NCBI GenBank assembly: GCA_964467585.1
Contig: CAYXRF010000007.1
Location: forward strand, 40,485 to 104,484
Length of the DNA: 64,000 nt
Direction: 5' to 3'
Source: CALVLD01 sp964467585
GTDB lineage: Bacteria > Bacillota > Clostridia > Christensenellales > CAG-138
A program made the translations under genes and the position numbers. Shown piece after piece: positions 34,016 to 43,689 of the stretch. Below the pieces are notes generated by a model, which saw only the letters and a list, made by a program, of their open reading frames with translations, did not search any database and had not been told where the DNA came from. How positions within the stretch are numbered: the stretch's first letter is position 1; each line of letters begins with the position of its first letter.

Positions 34016-34837
34016 TTACACCGCAAAAAGCGTTTTTAATGCGATTTCGGAATAGCGCAGACAGTCCGCGTCGCGCCACGAACAGCCTATCTCCACATTT
34101 GGGCGGGAGTCGCCGTGAAAATCGCTGCCGCAGGTGATATGCAGCCCAAGGCGCGAAGCCATTTTGCAAAACCGTGCAATCTCGTCCGGCGTTGAATGCC
34201 CGTAATACGCCTCCACGCCCCAAAGCCCCAGCGCGCAAAGCTGCCGCGTAAGCTCCTGCTGTCCGCCGCTCATGTTGACGGGATGCGCAAACACCGCAAC
34301 GCCGCCCGCCGTGCGAATTAAGCTCATTGTTTCTTCAATTGAGAGGTGCTTTGCGGCGGGCACATAATATTTTGCCGTTTTGCCGATAAGACGTGCGAAC
34401 GCGTCATCCGTGCTTTTTGCATAGCCCAGCTTAACAAGCGCGGCGGCGATATGCGCACGGTTGGTGCATCCCCGGCTCTTTTGAAAAGCAGCGGTTATGT
34501 CCATGCCGTTTTGCTTCAAAAGCCATATAATAGAATCGTTTCTTTCGTTGCGAAGCTTTGTCTGCTTTTCAAAAGCAATGGCAAGCGCTTTGTTTTTTGA
34601 ATCAACGCCCAGCCCCAACAGGTGAAGCTGCTCATCATAATCCGCTTCAAGCTCCACGCCCGTCAAAAACGGCTGACCGAGTCTTTTTGCGCAGACAAGC
34701 GCACGTTCAATGCCGTCCGTTGTGTTGTGATCTGTAAGTGCAATAAGAGAAAGCCCGTTTGCGTGGGCTTTCTCTACTATGCTTTCGGGCGACAGACTGC
34801 CGTCTGAATAATACGAATGGACGTGCAGGTCAAACAT
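34016..34837 (-). CDS. PHP-domain phosphoesterase (RNase AM/YciV-like)
   Basis: A 273-residue cytoplasmic protein. PHP metal-site motifs are in order: DLHVHSYYSDGSL (His5, His7), LIALTDHNT, TGVELEAD, VAVFAHPV and ITCGSDFHGD. This is the layout of the TrpH/YciV family, whose E. coli member acts on short RNAs and 3',5'-bisphosphonucleotides as a 5'-3' exonuclease. The substrate here is inferred from the family. It lies 29 bp after ftsH and is probably co-transcribed with it. Confidence 0.88.
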   Translation of the reverse strand: MFDLHVHSYYSDGSLSPESIVEKAHANGLSLIALTDHNTTDGIERALVCAKRLGQPFLTGVELEADYDEQLHLLGLGVDSKNKALAIAFEKQTKLRNERNDSIIWLLKQNGMDITAAFQKSRGCTNRAHIAAALVKLGYAKSTDDAFARLIGKTAKYYVPAAKHLSIEETMSLIRTAGGVAVFAHPVNMSGGQQELTRQLCALGLWGVEAYYGHSTPDEIARFCKMASRLGLHITCGSDFHGDSRPNVEIGCSWRDADCLRYSEIALKTLFAV

Positions 34838-34866
34838 AGACGTTATCCTATCCGTTATTCTAACCG

Positions 34867-37047
34867 TCAGCCTTCGGATTTGGGCTTATCCCCAGCGTCG
34901 GCCTTGGATTCCGCCTCGGCGCTTGAGTCCGTTTCGGCATTGGCTTTGACGTCTTTTTGCAAAGCGTCATTCTCTTTTGTATCATTAACGCTTGCATCGG
35001 GCTTATCCTGCCAATCGGATACGCCGTCAAACAGACGGTTGAACTCCGTGCCGGAAATATGCTCATTTGTAAGCAGCGCTTCAACTATGCGGTCAAAAGC
35101 AGCCGCGTTGTTCTCGATAGCTTCCTTAGCGCGCTGGTATTGATTTTCAAGTATGCGGCGAACCTCCGCGTCTATGGTTGCGGCAATCTGCTCGGAATAG
35201 TTGCGCTGATGCCCCCACTCCTTTGCGATGAACACCTCGGTTTCACCCGCAAGATAAACAGGCCCGATAACATCGCTCATGCCAAACTCAACCACCATGC
35301 GGCGGGCAAGCTCGCTGGCACGCTTAAGGTCGTTTTCCGCACCCGTGCTGATATCCTCAAGGCGCAGACTCTCCGCAACCCTGCCGCCCAACAGTCCGGC
35401 TATCATGTCGTAAAGCTTGTTGCGTGTCATGTGCGCGATATCGTTCTCCGGCAGAGTGATTGTGTATCCCGCCGCACGTCCGCGCTGAATTATTGAAAGC
35501 TCATGTACGGGGTCACAGTTTTTGAGGCAACGCGCCACAACCGCGTGACCAACCTCATGGTTTGCGGTGATACGCTTGTCGGATTCGGACACTACGCGGC
35601 TCTTTTTTTCCGGCCCCGCGATAACACGCTTGATAGCCTCCTCCACCTGCGACATCCCGATCTTTTTGAGCTTGCCGCGTGCCGCAAGAATTGCAGCCTC
35701 GTTAAGCACATTTTCAAGGTCGGCTCCCGTAAAGCCCGCTGTAAGCTTGGCAAGCGTCGCCATGTTGACGGAATCGCCTATGGGCTTGTTTTTGGCATGG
35801 AGATTTAGTATAGCTTCACGTCCCTTAACATCGGGATAGTTGATCGTGACCTGCCTGTCAAACCTGCCCGGACGCAGCAGTGCGGGATCAAGTATGTCGG
35901 GACGGTTTGTGGCGGCAATCACGATAATGCCCTGATTTTCGGTGAAGCCGTCCATTTCGACAAGAAGCTGATTCAGCGTCTGCTCACGCTCGTCATGCCC
36001 GCCGCCGAGACCCGCTCCGCGCTGACGTCCAACGGCGTCTATCTCGTCGATAAATATTATCGCGGGCGCGATGCGCTTTGCAGTTTTGAAAAGATCCCTG
36101 ACACGGCTTGCGCCGACGCCGACATAAAGCTCAACAAAGTCTGAGCCGCTGATTGAGAAGAAGGGAACGTTCGCCTCCCCCGCAACCGCCTTTGCAAGCA
36201 GCGTTTTGCCCGTGCCCGGAGGTCCAATCAGCAGAATGCCCTTGGGTATGCGCGCACCCATCGCCGTGAAGCTTTGAGGCGAACGCAGAAAATCGACTAT
36301 CTCCTGAAGCTCTTGCTTTTCTTCATCGGCGCCCTGAACGTCGTCGAATGTTTTTTTGCTTTTGCTGTCAACGCCTGTTCTTGCGTTGCTATTGCCAAAG
36401 TTCATCGCCTGCTTGCCGCCGCCCTGCGCCCTTGCGACAAGCACATACACCACGATAAAGCCGCCTATCAGCAGCACATAGGGAAGCACCACCCAGAACC
36501 AAGACGTCTGCGGGGTTGCATTCTGTATGTATTTGAAGCCGTAATCGTTTATTGTGACGGTGTTGGCGTCCTTGCCCGTTACGGTGGATACTATCCTTGC
36601 CATCTCGTCTCTGAAATCGGCGCCCGATGTGACTGTCACCTCAAAATCGTATGTCTTGCCCTTTTCAAAGCGCTCGACCTTTGTTTTGAAAGCGTCCGCC
36701 TCAAGCTTTTGGCTGCCGCCCGCCTCACTGTTGGCATATTCGGTTGTGTAAATGCCATAAAGCGTTTCTTCAGTTATCTGGACGGCGTATATTATTGTGT
36801 TTTGAGAAACCTCGACCGAGGTATCCGCCGTTGTATCCGCGGACGTATCAGCGGACGTATCATCCGTTGTATCAGCGGATGCCTTTGAAGCCTCCGCCTC
36901 GCGCATGCCCTGCTCGACAAGGGCTGTGAACTCATACAGGGAATATACAGTCGGTTCATCCTTGAACAGCCGCTGCCCGCCCGCTATAAGGGCGATGAGC
37001 ACTGCGGCAATAACCACATATATTATTATCGTGCGAAATTTTTTCAA
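34867..37047 (-). CDS. ftsH: ATP-dependent zinc metalloprotease FtsH
   Basis: A 726-residue membrane-bound AAA+ protease that degrades misfolded membrane proteins and regulators. There are two transmembrane helices (about 6-22 and 184-205) around an extracytoplasmic domain with an unusual Asp/Thr/Ser repeat (about 57-80). The ATPase has GPPGTGKT, IIFIDEIDAVGRQRG and the second region of homology AATNRPDILDPALLRPGRFDR. The zinc site is HEVGH at 497-501, with Val where Ala is usual. The C-terminal ~50 residues are charged and low-complexity. An AGGAGG site precedes the start. Confidence 0.97.
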   Translation of the reverse strand: MKKFRTIIIYVVIAAVLIALIAGGQRLFKDEPTVYSLYEFTALVEQGMREAEASKASADTTDDTSADTSADTTADTSVEVSQNTIIYAVQITEETLYGIYTTEYANSEAGGSQKLEADAFKTKVERFEKGKTYDFEVTVTSGADFRDEMARIVSTVTGKDANTVTINDYGFKYIQNATPQTSWFWVVLPYVLLIGGFIVVYVLVARAQGGGKQAMNFGNSNARTGVDSKSKKTFDDVQGADEEKQELQEIVDFLRSPQSFTAMGARIPKGILLIGPPGTGKTLLAKAVAGEANVPFFSISGSDFVELYVGVGASRVRDLFKTAKRIAPAIIFIDEIDAVGRQRGAGLGGGHDEREQTLNQLLVEMDGFTENQGIIVIAATNRPDILDPALLRPGRFDRQVTINYPDVKGREAILNLHAKNKPIGDSVNMATLAKLTAGFTGADLENVLNEAAILAARGKLKKIGMSQVEEAIKRVIAGPEKKSRVVSESDKRITANHEVGHAVVARCLKNCDPVHELSIIQRGRAAGYTITLPENDIAHMTRNKLYDMIAGLLGGRVAESLRLEDISTGAENDLKRASELARRMVVEFGMSDVIGPVYLAGETEVFIAKEWGHQRNYSEQIAATIDAEVRRILENQYQRAKEAIENNAAAFDRIVEALLTNEHISGTEFNRLFDGVSDWQDKPDASVNDTKENDALQKDVKANAETDSSAEAESKADAGDKPKSEG

Positions 37048-37264
37048 ACAAAGCCTCCTTGGACATAAGCAGCGTTACGCATCACTTTTTATCATTCCTA
37101 ACATATTATCATAAAACACGTTAATGTTCAAACCCTTTTTGTCAAAAATGTGTGACATTGAAGATGAAGATGTAAACGATTTGTAAATTTCAGTTTTTTA
37201 TCTCTTTAATTAGGCGATGCAATATGGTACAATTTTACCGACCCTTTGAAAGGAGTATTTGAAT

Positions 37265-38179
37265 ATGAACGTTTACAAAGCCACTGCGCTTATACTTTCC
37301 GCAGCGTTAGCATTATGCCTCTGCGCCTGCGGTGAAAAGAAAACCGTTGTATCCCCAACGTCTCCGCCGCCTACATACACCATAGCGGACGAGATTGTTG
37401 CGGATGAAACGGATTTCAGCTTTGTTGTCAACAACGTTACGTCCGATGGGACATACGGCGTCGCCGCCAACGTAAGCTGCGTCAACAAGACCTCGGACAA
37501 AACGCTTAAATTTGTGCTGGAGGATATTTCCGTTGACGGTATTATGATGTATGAACACGAATCGACCCTCAACAAGGACGTTGCCGCAGGTGAAACGGGC
37601 AGCTTTACGCTTGACTTCGACGAGGATTCATTCAGCGACTTCGGCATTGACAATATCGATGAGCTGACTTTTACCCTTTGGGTTGGCGACGCCGATGTGT
37701 GGACAACTTTATATGAAGAAACTCATACGGTTTATCCCACGGGCATGACCGCCGAGACGGTCGTTTATCCCGTGCGCGGCGCGGCGGAGGGCGATACCGT
37801 GATACTTGACGACAATATCAAATTCATAATCATTGGCGTTGACGCCGACAATTTTTCAGGATATCTTGTCAAGTGCTATATTGTTAATTCAACAGAAAGT
37901 GATATTCACGTTGCATGGGACAATCCTGAGGTGAACGGCTGTGCTGTAAGCTCCGGCTTCTCCACCAACGTGTGCGCGGGCAAGTGTGCGTATTGGTCGG
38001 TTGTTTTTCAAACCGCTGATTTTGAGGCGAATGGCATAGACTCTGTTGAGCTTATCAATTTTGCCCTCAACATAACCGATGCAAACGACAGAACCCTGCC
38101 CCCGCTTTATGGCGGACAGTTCAGCTACGCGCCCCCAACGACTGTGTCCGACGGCACGGATGCTCCCGTTGAGCCGTAA
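37265..38179 (+). CDS. Lipoprotein of unknown function with two beta domains
   Basis: A 304-residue protein from the ATG at 37265 (GAAAGGAG upstream; an in-frame TTG two codons earlier is less well placed). The lipobox LCLCAC puts the lipid cysteine at residue 22. Two similar-sized halves follow, each with ...F.V.......A.V.C.N.TS/E.....L dense beta-strand patterns (NNVTSDGTYGVAANVSCVNKTSD; IGVDADNFSGYLVKCYIVNSTES), suggesting a duplicated domain. I do not recognise the family. It is transcribed divergently from ftsH. Confidence 0.85.
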   Translation: MNVYKATALILSAALALCLCACGEKKTVVSPTSPPPTYTIADEIVADETDFSFVVNNVTSDGTYGVAANVSCVNKTSDKTLKFVLEDISVDGIMMYEHESTLNKDVAAGETGSFTLDFDEDSFSDFGIDNIDELTFTLWVGDADVWTTLYEETHTVYPTGMTAETVVYPVRGAAEGDTVILDDNIKFIIIGVDADNFSGYLVKCYIVNSTESDIHVAWDNPEVNGCAVSSGFSTNVCAGKCAYWSVVFQTADFEANGIDSVELINFALNITDANDRTLPPLYGGQFSYAPPTTVSDGTDAPVEP

Positions 38180-38259
38180 ATCCGTTTTTTACTTCAACGG
38201 TTCGCAAACCGATTAAGCATTCGGTTTGCCCGATAAAAATTCTGTTTCAACAGCCGATA

Positions 38260-38304
38260 ACGTCTTTCCTGCCGCATTTGCCGCACGGAAGGACGTTTTT
38301 GTTT
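38260..38304 (+). terminator. Terminator downstream of the lipoprotein at 37265
   Basis: An inverted repeat AACGTCTTTCC / GGAAGGACGTT with an inner pairing GCCGC/GCGGC-like loop, followed by TTTTTGTTTTTG on the plus strand. Confidence 0.7.
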
Positions 38305-38494
38305 TTGCCGTGTTTTCGATTGTGTTTTGTTTGTCCCTCCCCCTTTGCCGTATGAAAATCGCGGTGGATTGCCCGTCACACATTAACGGTCGGCAATGTG
38401 CCGTGATTGTGACTTTGATACCGATTAATATTTGAATTGTGGCACAATTGTTACGAAAAATGAAAAATATACCGTATTTCATGCCATGTTTTAA

Positions 38495-38523
38495 TGGACA
38501 ATATATTGATATTGTGATATCAT
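38495..38523 (+). promoter_or_regulatory. Candidate promoter of the dockerin peptidase gene at 38587
   Basis: TGGACA (38495-38500) and TATCAT (38518-38523) spaced by 17 bp. The perfect 15-bp palindrome at 38435-38449 lies 45 bp upstream and could be a regulator site. Confidence 0.5.
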
Positions 38524-38586
38524 ACCAATTGCCCATTGGACAAACGGTATCCTCGTGTTAATTAATTAATATCGGAGGCATTCTGT

Positions 38587-41031
38587 ATGAATATTGCTAA
38601 AAGGTTTTTATCTGCGGCTCTCGCAATTGTGATGCTTGCAGCGATTATCCCCGCCGCAGCGCTTGCCTTCGGCGCGGGTGAAGGTGCGGATGATCGCGCC
38701 TACCGTCTTATGGATGAGGCATGGGCTTCGCTTGAAGCGGTTGAGGCGGATATGGAGCAACGGCGCGCCGCTCCATCGGAAACTGTGCTGGCGGTTTACA
38801 AAGCCGCGCTGAACAATCCGCTGATAGATGCGGGCACTGTCGTCCTAAAGGACGCCAACGGATTTGAGTTTCGCGTGGACAACTGCGCAAACGCCTATGA
38901 TTACCGCGTTAGGAACGTTAAGCACGAATCTTACATTGCAGCCGCCGTCTCGGATATCGCTTCGGAGATGACTGCAAGGGCAAACACCTCCTCCACTCTC
39001 AACGTTCTGCTTATCGGGCCGATGTACGACTCCGACTCATCCTTCACAGACCAATACACAAACGAAATTGCCGATATCGGCAGCTACACGGGCGGGACGG
39101 TAACAACCCTTCTCAATTCCGCAGCAACCGCAACGGCAATCTGCGCCGCATTCCCCAACAACGGCGTCATAATATTTGACAGTCACGGCTCAAGCTATTA
39201 CAGCACGTCCTATCTGTGCCTCAGCTCAAGCACGGGCATATCAAGCAGCGACTACAACAACAACTATGCGCTCAACTTCGGCAGCGGCACATATGGCATT
39301 GACGGGCGTTTCATCCGCTATCACAGCACGGGCAGCTTTCAAAACTGTCTTGTGTGGATGGCTATCTGTGAGGGGATGAAAACAAGTGTGTTCGGCGTCA
39401 ACCTTACCGCAAAGGGTGCGGCGGTTGTATACGGCTATTCGCAAAGCGTATCCTTCACGGGCGATTATCGCTATGAAGCGGCATTCTATGACAAAATGTT
39501 TACGGGTGCGACTGTGGCGGAAGCCATTTCCACGATGAAGAGCCGCTGGGGCAATTACGACTCTCTGGTGTCCCCCAACGCGTACCCCGTTGTTGTAAGC
39601 GCAACGGACAGCTATCCCTCCAATCCGGATTCTGTACAGACGGTTACAAGCGACTGGGTTTTGCCCAACGCAGGTCTTTTGCACAACGATGTTACCGCCG
39701 TTGCGGTTGACCCTTCATCCGCAACAATAAACCTTGGCATGAAGCGGCAGCTGACAGGCACGCTGACCCCCGCGACCGCCAACAGCTACACCGCCACATG
39801 GACAAGCAGCAACACATCTGTTGCGACTGTTGATTCAAACGGTCTTGTGACGGGCGCTGCGGGCGGCGCTGCAACAATAACCTTCCGCGTTGTAAACACA
39901 TACGAAAACGGCACGACCGCCACATTCACAGGCACCTGCGCCGTCACCGTTTCATCCGACGTCCCAACGGGAGACCTCTATCGCTTGGTAAGCTCCGCGT
40001 CCGATATGAGCGCGGGCGAATACATAATCACCTATTATGACGGCTCGGCGTACTGCGCGCTTTCCTCCGCTGTGGGCGGAGTGTCGGATTCGCTTGGCTA
40101 TACTGACGTTACTTCGCAGCTTTACACCCCCGCATCGGGCGGAACGTACATTGTTGCTCCTCAGGCTGAAAACGTCTTTTCCTTCACAACATACAGCATT
40201 GGCTATCGCGTTTCACAAAACGGCAGCTATGTGTATGCCACAAGCACCTCGAACGGGCTTTCGATGAGCACCTCCGCCGCCGTGTGGGTTCCGTCTGATC
40301 ATACCGAGGGCATTACCCTTCAGCGCGCAAACACAAGCGGCAAGTTCATCGCCATGTTTGACAACGGCACGCACAAGTATTTTCAGGCGTATGACGCCAC
40401 ATATATCGGCACAAGCGGCTACTGCGGATACCTTGCGCTGTTCAAAAAGGTTGAGGAAGCAGTAACCACCTATACGGTTACATTTGTTGATTGGGACGGC
40501 ACGGTGCTTTCAACTCAAACGGTGGATTACGGCGGCAGCGCAGCTTCTCCCGCAGACCCGACAAGAACGGGCTATACGTTCACGGGATGGAGCGGCAGCT
40601 ATGTCAATGTTGTCGCTGATGCAACCATCACCGCAACATATTCCGTAAACACATATACGGTTACATTTGTTGATTGGGACGGCACGGTGCTTTCAACTCA
40701 AACGGTGGATTACGGCGGCAGCGCAACTTCTCCCGCAGACCCGACAAGAGCCGATTATGAGTTTGTCGGTTGGGACTCCGCATTTGACAATGTCACGGGC
40801 GACCTCACCATCACGGCCGTTTACAGCTATGTCGGCGGCTCCGCCACATTTATCGGGGACGTCAACTGCGACGGCGTCGTCACATTTGGAGACGTTGGGA
40901 CGCTCTATTCTGCCATCACAAGCGGAAAGGTGCTTACCGCCCAAGGGCTTATCAACGCGGACTGCGATGGCGACGGCAGCATAACCTTCTCCGACGTTTC
41001 GGCGCTCTACAATATGCTTTCGGGCATTTAA
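38587..41031 (+). CDS. Secreted clan-CD-like cysteine peptidase with Big_2, InlB-type repeats and dockerin
   Basis: An 814-residue protein with a Sec signal (about 1-27, ending ALAF). A domain at about 110-330 shows the caspase/gingipain-like layout: a hydrophobic strand then DSHG (VIIFDSHGSS, His200) and, 61 residues later, a strand ending in a cysteine (VWMAICEGM, Cys261). A bacterial Ig-like domain (about 375-460), a further beta domain, two 60-residue InlB B/Listeria-Bacteroides repeats (TVTFVDWDGTVLSTQTVDYGG) and a dockerin (GDVNCDGVVTFGDVGTLY; INADCDGDGSITFSDVSALY) follow. The peptidase role is inferred from the dyad; substrate unknown. A CGGAGG site precedes the ATG. It is adjacent to a second peptidase with the same C-terminal modules. 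Confidence 0.82.
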   Translation: MNIAKRFLSAALAIVMLAAIIPAAALAFGAGEGADDRAYRLMDEAWASLEAVEADMEQRRAAPSETVLAVYKAALNNPLIDAGTVVLKDANGFEFRVDNCANAYDYRVRNVKHESYIAAAVSDIASEMTARANTSSTLNVLLIGPMYDSDSSFTDQYTNEIADIGSYTGGTVTTLLNSAATATAICAAFPNNGVIIFDSHGSSYYSTSYLCLSSSTGISSSDYNNNYALNFGSGTYGIDGRFIRYHSTGSFQNCLVWMAICEGMKTSVFGVNLTAKGAAVVYGYSQSVSFTGDYRYEAAFYDKMFTGATVAEAISTMKSRWGNYDSLVSPNAYPVVVSATDSYPSNPDSVQTVTSDWVLPNAGLLHNDVTAVAVDPSSATINLGMKRQLTGTLTPATANSYTATWTSSNTSVATVDSNGLVTGAAGGAATITFRVVNTYENGTTATFTGTCAVTVSSDVPTGDLYRLVSSASDMSAGEYIITYYDGSAYCALSSAVGGVSDSLGYTDVTSQLYTPASGGTYIVAPQAENVFSFTTYSIGYRVSQNGSYVYATSTSNGLSMSTSAAVWVPSDHTEGITLQRANTSGKFIAMFDNGTHKYFQAYDATYIGTSGYCGYLALFKKVEEAVTTYTVTFVDWDGTVLSTQTVDYGGSAASPADPTRTGYTFTGWSGSYVNVVADATITATYSVNTYTVTFVDWDGTVLSTQTVDYGGSATSPADPTRADYEFVGWDSAFDNVTGDLTITAVYSYVGGSATFIGDVNCDGVVTFGDVGTLYSAITSGKVLTAQGLINADCDGDGSITFSDVSALYNMLSGI
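40471..40830 (+). repeat. Two near-identical 180-bp InlB-type repeats
   Basis: Two consecutive coding units of 180 bp begin with TATACGGTTACATTTGTTGA; their first ~90 bases are almost identical, then diverge. They encode 60-residue TVTFVDWDGTVLSTQ units. Confidence 0.85.
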
Positions 41032-41101
41032 CAGGTTGGATTTCGATTCGCCGTATGTGCGGCGGCTCGTTCATTCATAATTACAAATCAGGAGGAAACC
41101 A

Positions 41102-43570
41102 ATGAGAACATTCAAGACCATCGTCAGCCTTCTGCTGACAATCGCACTCACGGCGCTTGCGGTTCCCGCTCTTGCCGTCAATTCCGTCGGGACAGCCAAG
41201 ACGACCGTTGAAACAGTTGACGGCGGCGAGAGGCTGCTGCATAACGGCGTTACCATCGACACCAATTCTGCCGGCGGCTACACCGGCGACTATGTTGTTA
41301 TTTACAATCCAAGCACTTCATCCTCCTCAAGCGCCTCCACAGGCTCCCTTTCGGGGCTTATTGAGACGACTGTTGAGGCAAACGCGCTCAACAACCGCGA
41401 TGATTCCGCTGTTATTGAGGATGCAGACCGTCCGTATACGGTGGATATCGATTCCCAGTTTGGTTACGAGGATATTGATTCCCTCCCCGATTGCGCGACA
41501 AGAGCTTCCTACCCTGTCGGCACCACAAAGAACTTTACTATCAGCTCGTACAGCCCCGGCAGCTCCAGTCTTCAGTTCAAGGTGCTGTATGTCGGCTCTC
41601 ACTGCCGTATTTGGACAGTGACAAATTCAAGCTATCATCCTCTTGACGGTATCGACACAAGCTATGCGCAGACAATCGCGCAGATGTTTGACAGCAAATA
41701 CACGCTGATGAATTCCTCCTACGGCGACTTCCGCGATTCCAACAACGATGGTCTTGTAAACCTTATGTTCTACAACATTGACGATGGTTGGGAACCGGGT
41801 CAGGGCTATGTTGCGGGCTATTTTTCCAGTGCGGACTTCTCCTACAACAGCCTCCCCATGATTCACATTGACACATATCCCGGTATCCAGTGGGTTACTA
41901 CCGCCGGCGAAACAAAGGTTGATGTTGAGGGCTGCTATGGCACGCTGGTACACGAATTTCAGCATTGCATCAACTATTCCGAAACGGGCGGCATGGACAC
42001 ATGGCTAAACGAGTCATTCAGCGGCTCCGCTGAGGAGCTTTGCTTCCCCGGCAGCGGTCTTTTCAGCCGCATACAGAGCTGGCACAACTCCTATTTCTCC
42101 TCTGTTGCGGAGATTTCATCGGTAGCGGCGGAATTCGCCTACACCTCCACATTTGACCTGCACAAGGGCGGCTCCCTTATGACATGGAACAACTCCAACG
42201 CAGACATCTACGCACGCTATGCCGAGGTTATGCTGTTCTCCCAGTACCTCTATTCCTACACGGGCGGTACAACGGTTTACAAAACGATAATCGACAGCGT
42301 TGCGGGCGGAACAACCGCGTTGACCGCCGTCAGAAACGCTCTCGGCGTGACTGCGGAGCAGCTTTGGGGCGGATTCTTCACCGCGATGGTTGCCAACGAC
42401 CCGTACTCCACCGCGGGTACATACGGCTTTGACATGAATGCGGGCTATGACCCTGCGGACTGCTATAACCTTGAAACAGTCTATCAGATACTTGCTCCCG
42501 TCATATACACAAGCACAAGCGCCGTATCCATTTACGGCGGCGGCTTTATCACCGTTAAGCCCGTAAACAACGTTTACAATCCCCCGTCCGGAGCTTCCAG
42601 CACTCTCCGCTATGTTGGTATTACGCTTCCCGCCGCAACCGATTCCTACACAGTTACGTTTGAGGATTGGGACGGTACTGTCCTCTCCACTCAGACCGTT
42701 GTATCCGGCGGCAGCGCCACCGCTCCCGCAGATCCCACAAGAACGGGCTATACCTTCACGGGATGGAGCGCGGGCTATACCAACATAACGTCCGACGTCA
42801 CAATCACCGCGCAGTACACTATCAACTCCTACACCGTTACATTCTATGGCTACAATAACGTTGTGCTTTCCACCCAGACGGTAGATTACGGCGGCAGCGC
42901 GACGGCTCCCACGGCTCCCGCTGTGACGGGCTATACCTTCACGGGATGGAACGGCGCATATATCAACATAACGGGCAACACATCCGTTTATGCGGTATAT
43001 ACCATAAACACCTACACCGTAACATTCTATGGCTATGACAACGTTGTGCTTTCCACCCAGACGGTAAATTACGGCGGCAGTGCCACGGCTCCCACGGCTC
43101 CCGCTGTGACGGGCTATACCTTCACGGGATGGAACGGCGCATATACCAACATAACGGGCAACACATCCGTTTATGCGGTATATACCATAAATACCTACAC
43201 CGTAACATTCTATGGCTATGATAACGTTGTGCTTTCCACCCAGACGGTAAATTACGGCGGCAGTGCAACGGCTCCCACGGCTCCCGCTGTGACGGGCTAT
43301 ACGTTCACGGGATGGAACGGCGCATATACCAACGTCACCGCCGACACAAGCGTTTATGCCGTATATGAGGCAAGCGGGCTGCTTGGCGACGTCAACTGCG
43401 ATGGTGTTGTTAACTTCAGCGACGTATCCGCTTTGTATATGTTCCTTGCCAATCTGAGTGAGCTCAGCGCACAGGGCGTTGTCAATGCGGAAATCAACGG
43501 CGACGGCATGGTTAACTTCAGCGACGTTGCGGCTCTTTATAAGCTTTTGACAAGCGTCCCGGCTGTATAA
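41102..43570 (+). CDS. Secreted HEFQH metallopeptidase (M30-like) with InlB-type repeats and dockerin
   Basis: An 822-residue protein with a Sec signal (about 1-25). The zinc motif is LVHEFQHCIN (His284, Glu285, His288), and 16 residues on is WLNESFSGSAEEL, whose Glu304 is a plausible third ligand. HEFQH is typical of the M30 (hyicolysin) family. Four 60-residue repeats follow (about 515-760), the last three nearly identical. A dockerin ends the protein (GDVNCDGVVNFSDVSALYMFL; AEINGDGMVNFSDVAALYKLL). A GGAGG site precedes the ATG. It is 70 bp downstream of the cysteine peptidase and probably co-regulated. Substrate unknown. Confidence 0.87.
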   Translation: MRTFKTIVSLLLTIALTALAVPALAVNSVGTAKTTVETVDGGERLLHNGVTIDTNSAGGYTGDYVVIYNPSTSSSSSASTGSLSGLIETTVEANALNNRDDSAVIEDADRPYTVDIDSQFGYEDIDSLPDCATRASYPVGTTKNFTISSYSPGSSSLQFKVLYVGSHCRIWTVTNSSYHPLDGIDTSYAQTIAQMFDSKYTLMNSSYGDFRDSNNDGLVNLMFYNIDDGWEPGQGYVAGYFSSADFSYNSLPMIHIDTYPGIQWVTTAGETKVDVEGCYGTLVHEFQHCINYSETGGMDTWLNESFSGSAEELCFPGSGLFSRIQSWHNSYFSSVAEISSVAAEFAYTSTFDLHKGGSLMTWNNSNADIYARYAEVMLFSQYLYSYTGGTTVYKTIIDSVAGGTTALTAVRNALGVTAEQLWGGFFTAMVANDPYSTAGTYGFDMNAGYDPADCYNLETVYQILAPVIYTSTSAVSIYGGGFITVKPVNNVYNPPSGASSTLRYVGITLPAATDSYTVTFEDWDGTVLSTQTVVSGGSATAPADPTRTGYTFTGWSAGYTNITSDVTITAQYTINSYTVTFYGYNNVVLSTQTVDYGGSATAPTAPAVTGYTFTGWNGAYINITGNTSVYAVYTINTYTVTFYGYDNVVLSTQTVNYGGSATAPTAPAVTGYTFTGWNGAYTNITGNTSVYAVYTINTYTVTFYGYDNVVLSTQTVNYGGSATAPTAPAVTGYTFTGWNGAYTNVTADTSVYAVYEASGLLGDVNCDGVVNFSDVSALYMFLANLSELSAQGVVNAEINGDGMVNFSDVAALYKLLTSVPAV
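42836..43375 (+). repeat. Three near-identical 180-bp tandem repeats
   Basis: Coding repeats of exactly 180 bp (60 codons), each with CACCGTAACATTCTATGGCT and ACGGGATGGAACGGCGCATA. Differences are mostly silent or single residues, indicating recent duplication or gene conversion. Copy number may vary between strains and may be misassembled. Confidence 0.9.
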
Positions 43571-43617
43571 TAGGGCTTAAGCGGATAATCATTAATTTAC
43601 AGCATCAGCATAAAACC

Positions 43618-43652
43618 GGGGGTGCGTCCACAGGCGGCGTACCCCCCTTTTT
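43618..43652 (+). terminator. Terminator after the M30-like peptidase gene
   Basis: A GGGGGTGCG/CGTACCCCC hairpin followed by CTTTTTT on the plus strand, about 45 bp after the stop. Confidence 0.75.
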
Positions 43653-43689
43653 TATGCCTAAAGCGTTGAAAGACGTCATATAGTTAAGC

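Larger units (their letters stand above)
38180..38586. other. 407-bp intergenic region with terminators and an operator-like palindrome
   Basis: No gene is supported here. It contains GCAAACCGA/TCGGTTTGC (about 38205-38230), a larger hairpin AACGTCTTTCC/GGAAGGACGTT (about 38260-38304) followed by TTTTTG, a palindrome AATTGTG-G-CACAATT at 38435-38449, and a candidate promoter at 38495-38523. Confidence 0.7.

Noticed and set aside
36800..36880. Repeated GTATCnGCGGA-like units in ftsH
   Set aside because: They encode the Asp/Thr/Ser-rich extracytoplasmic segment in frame; low complexity, not a mobile or regulatory repeat.
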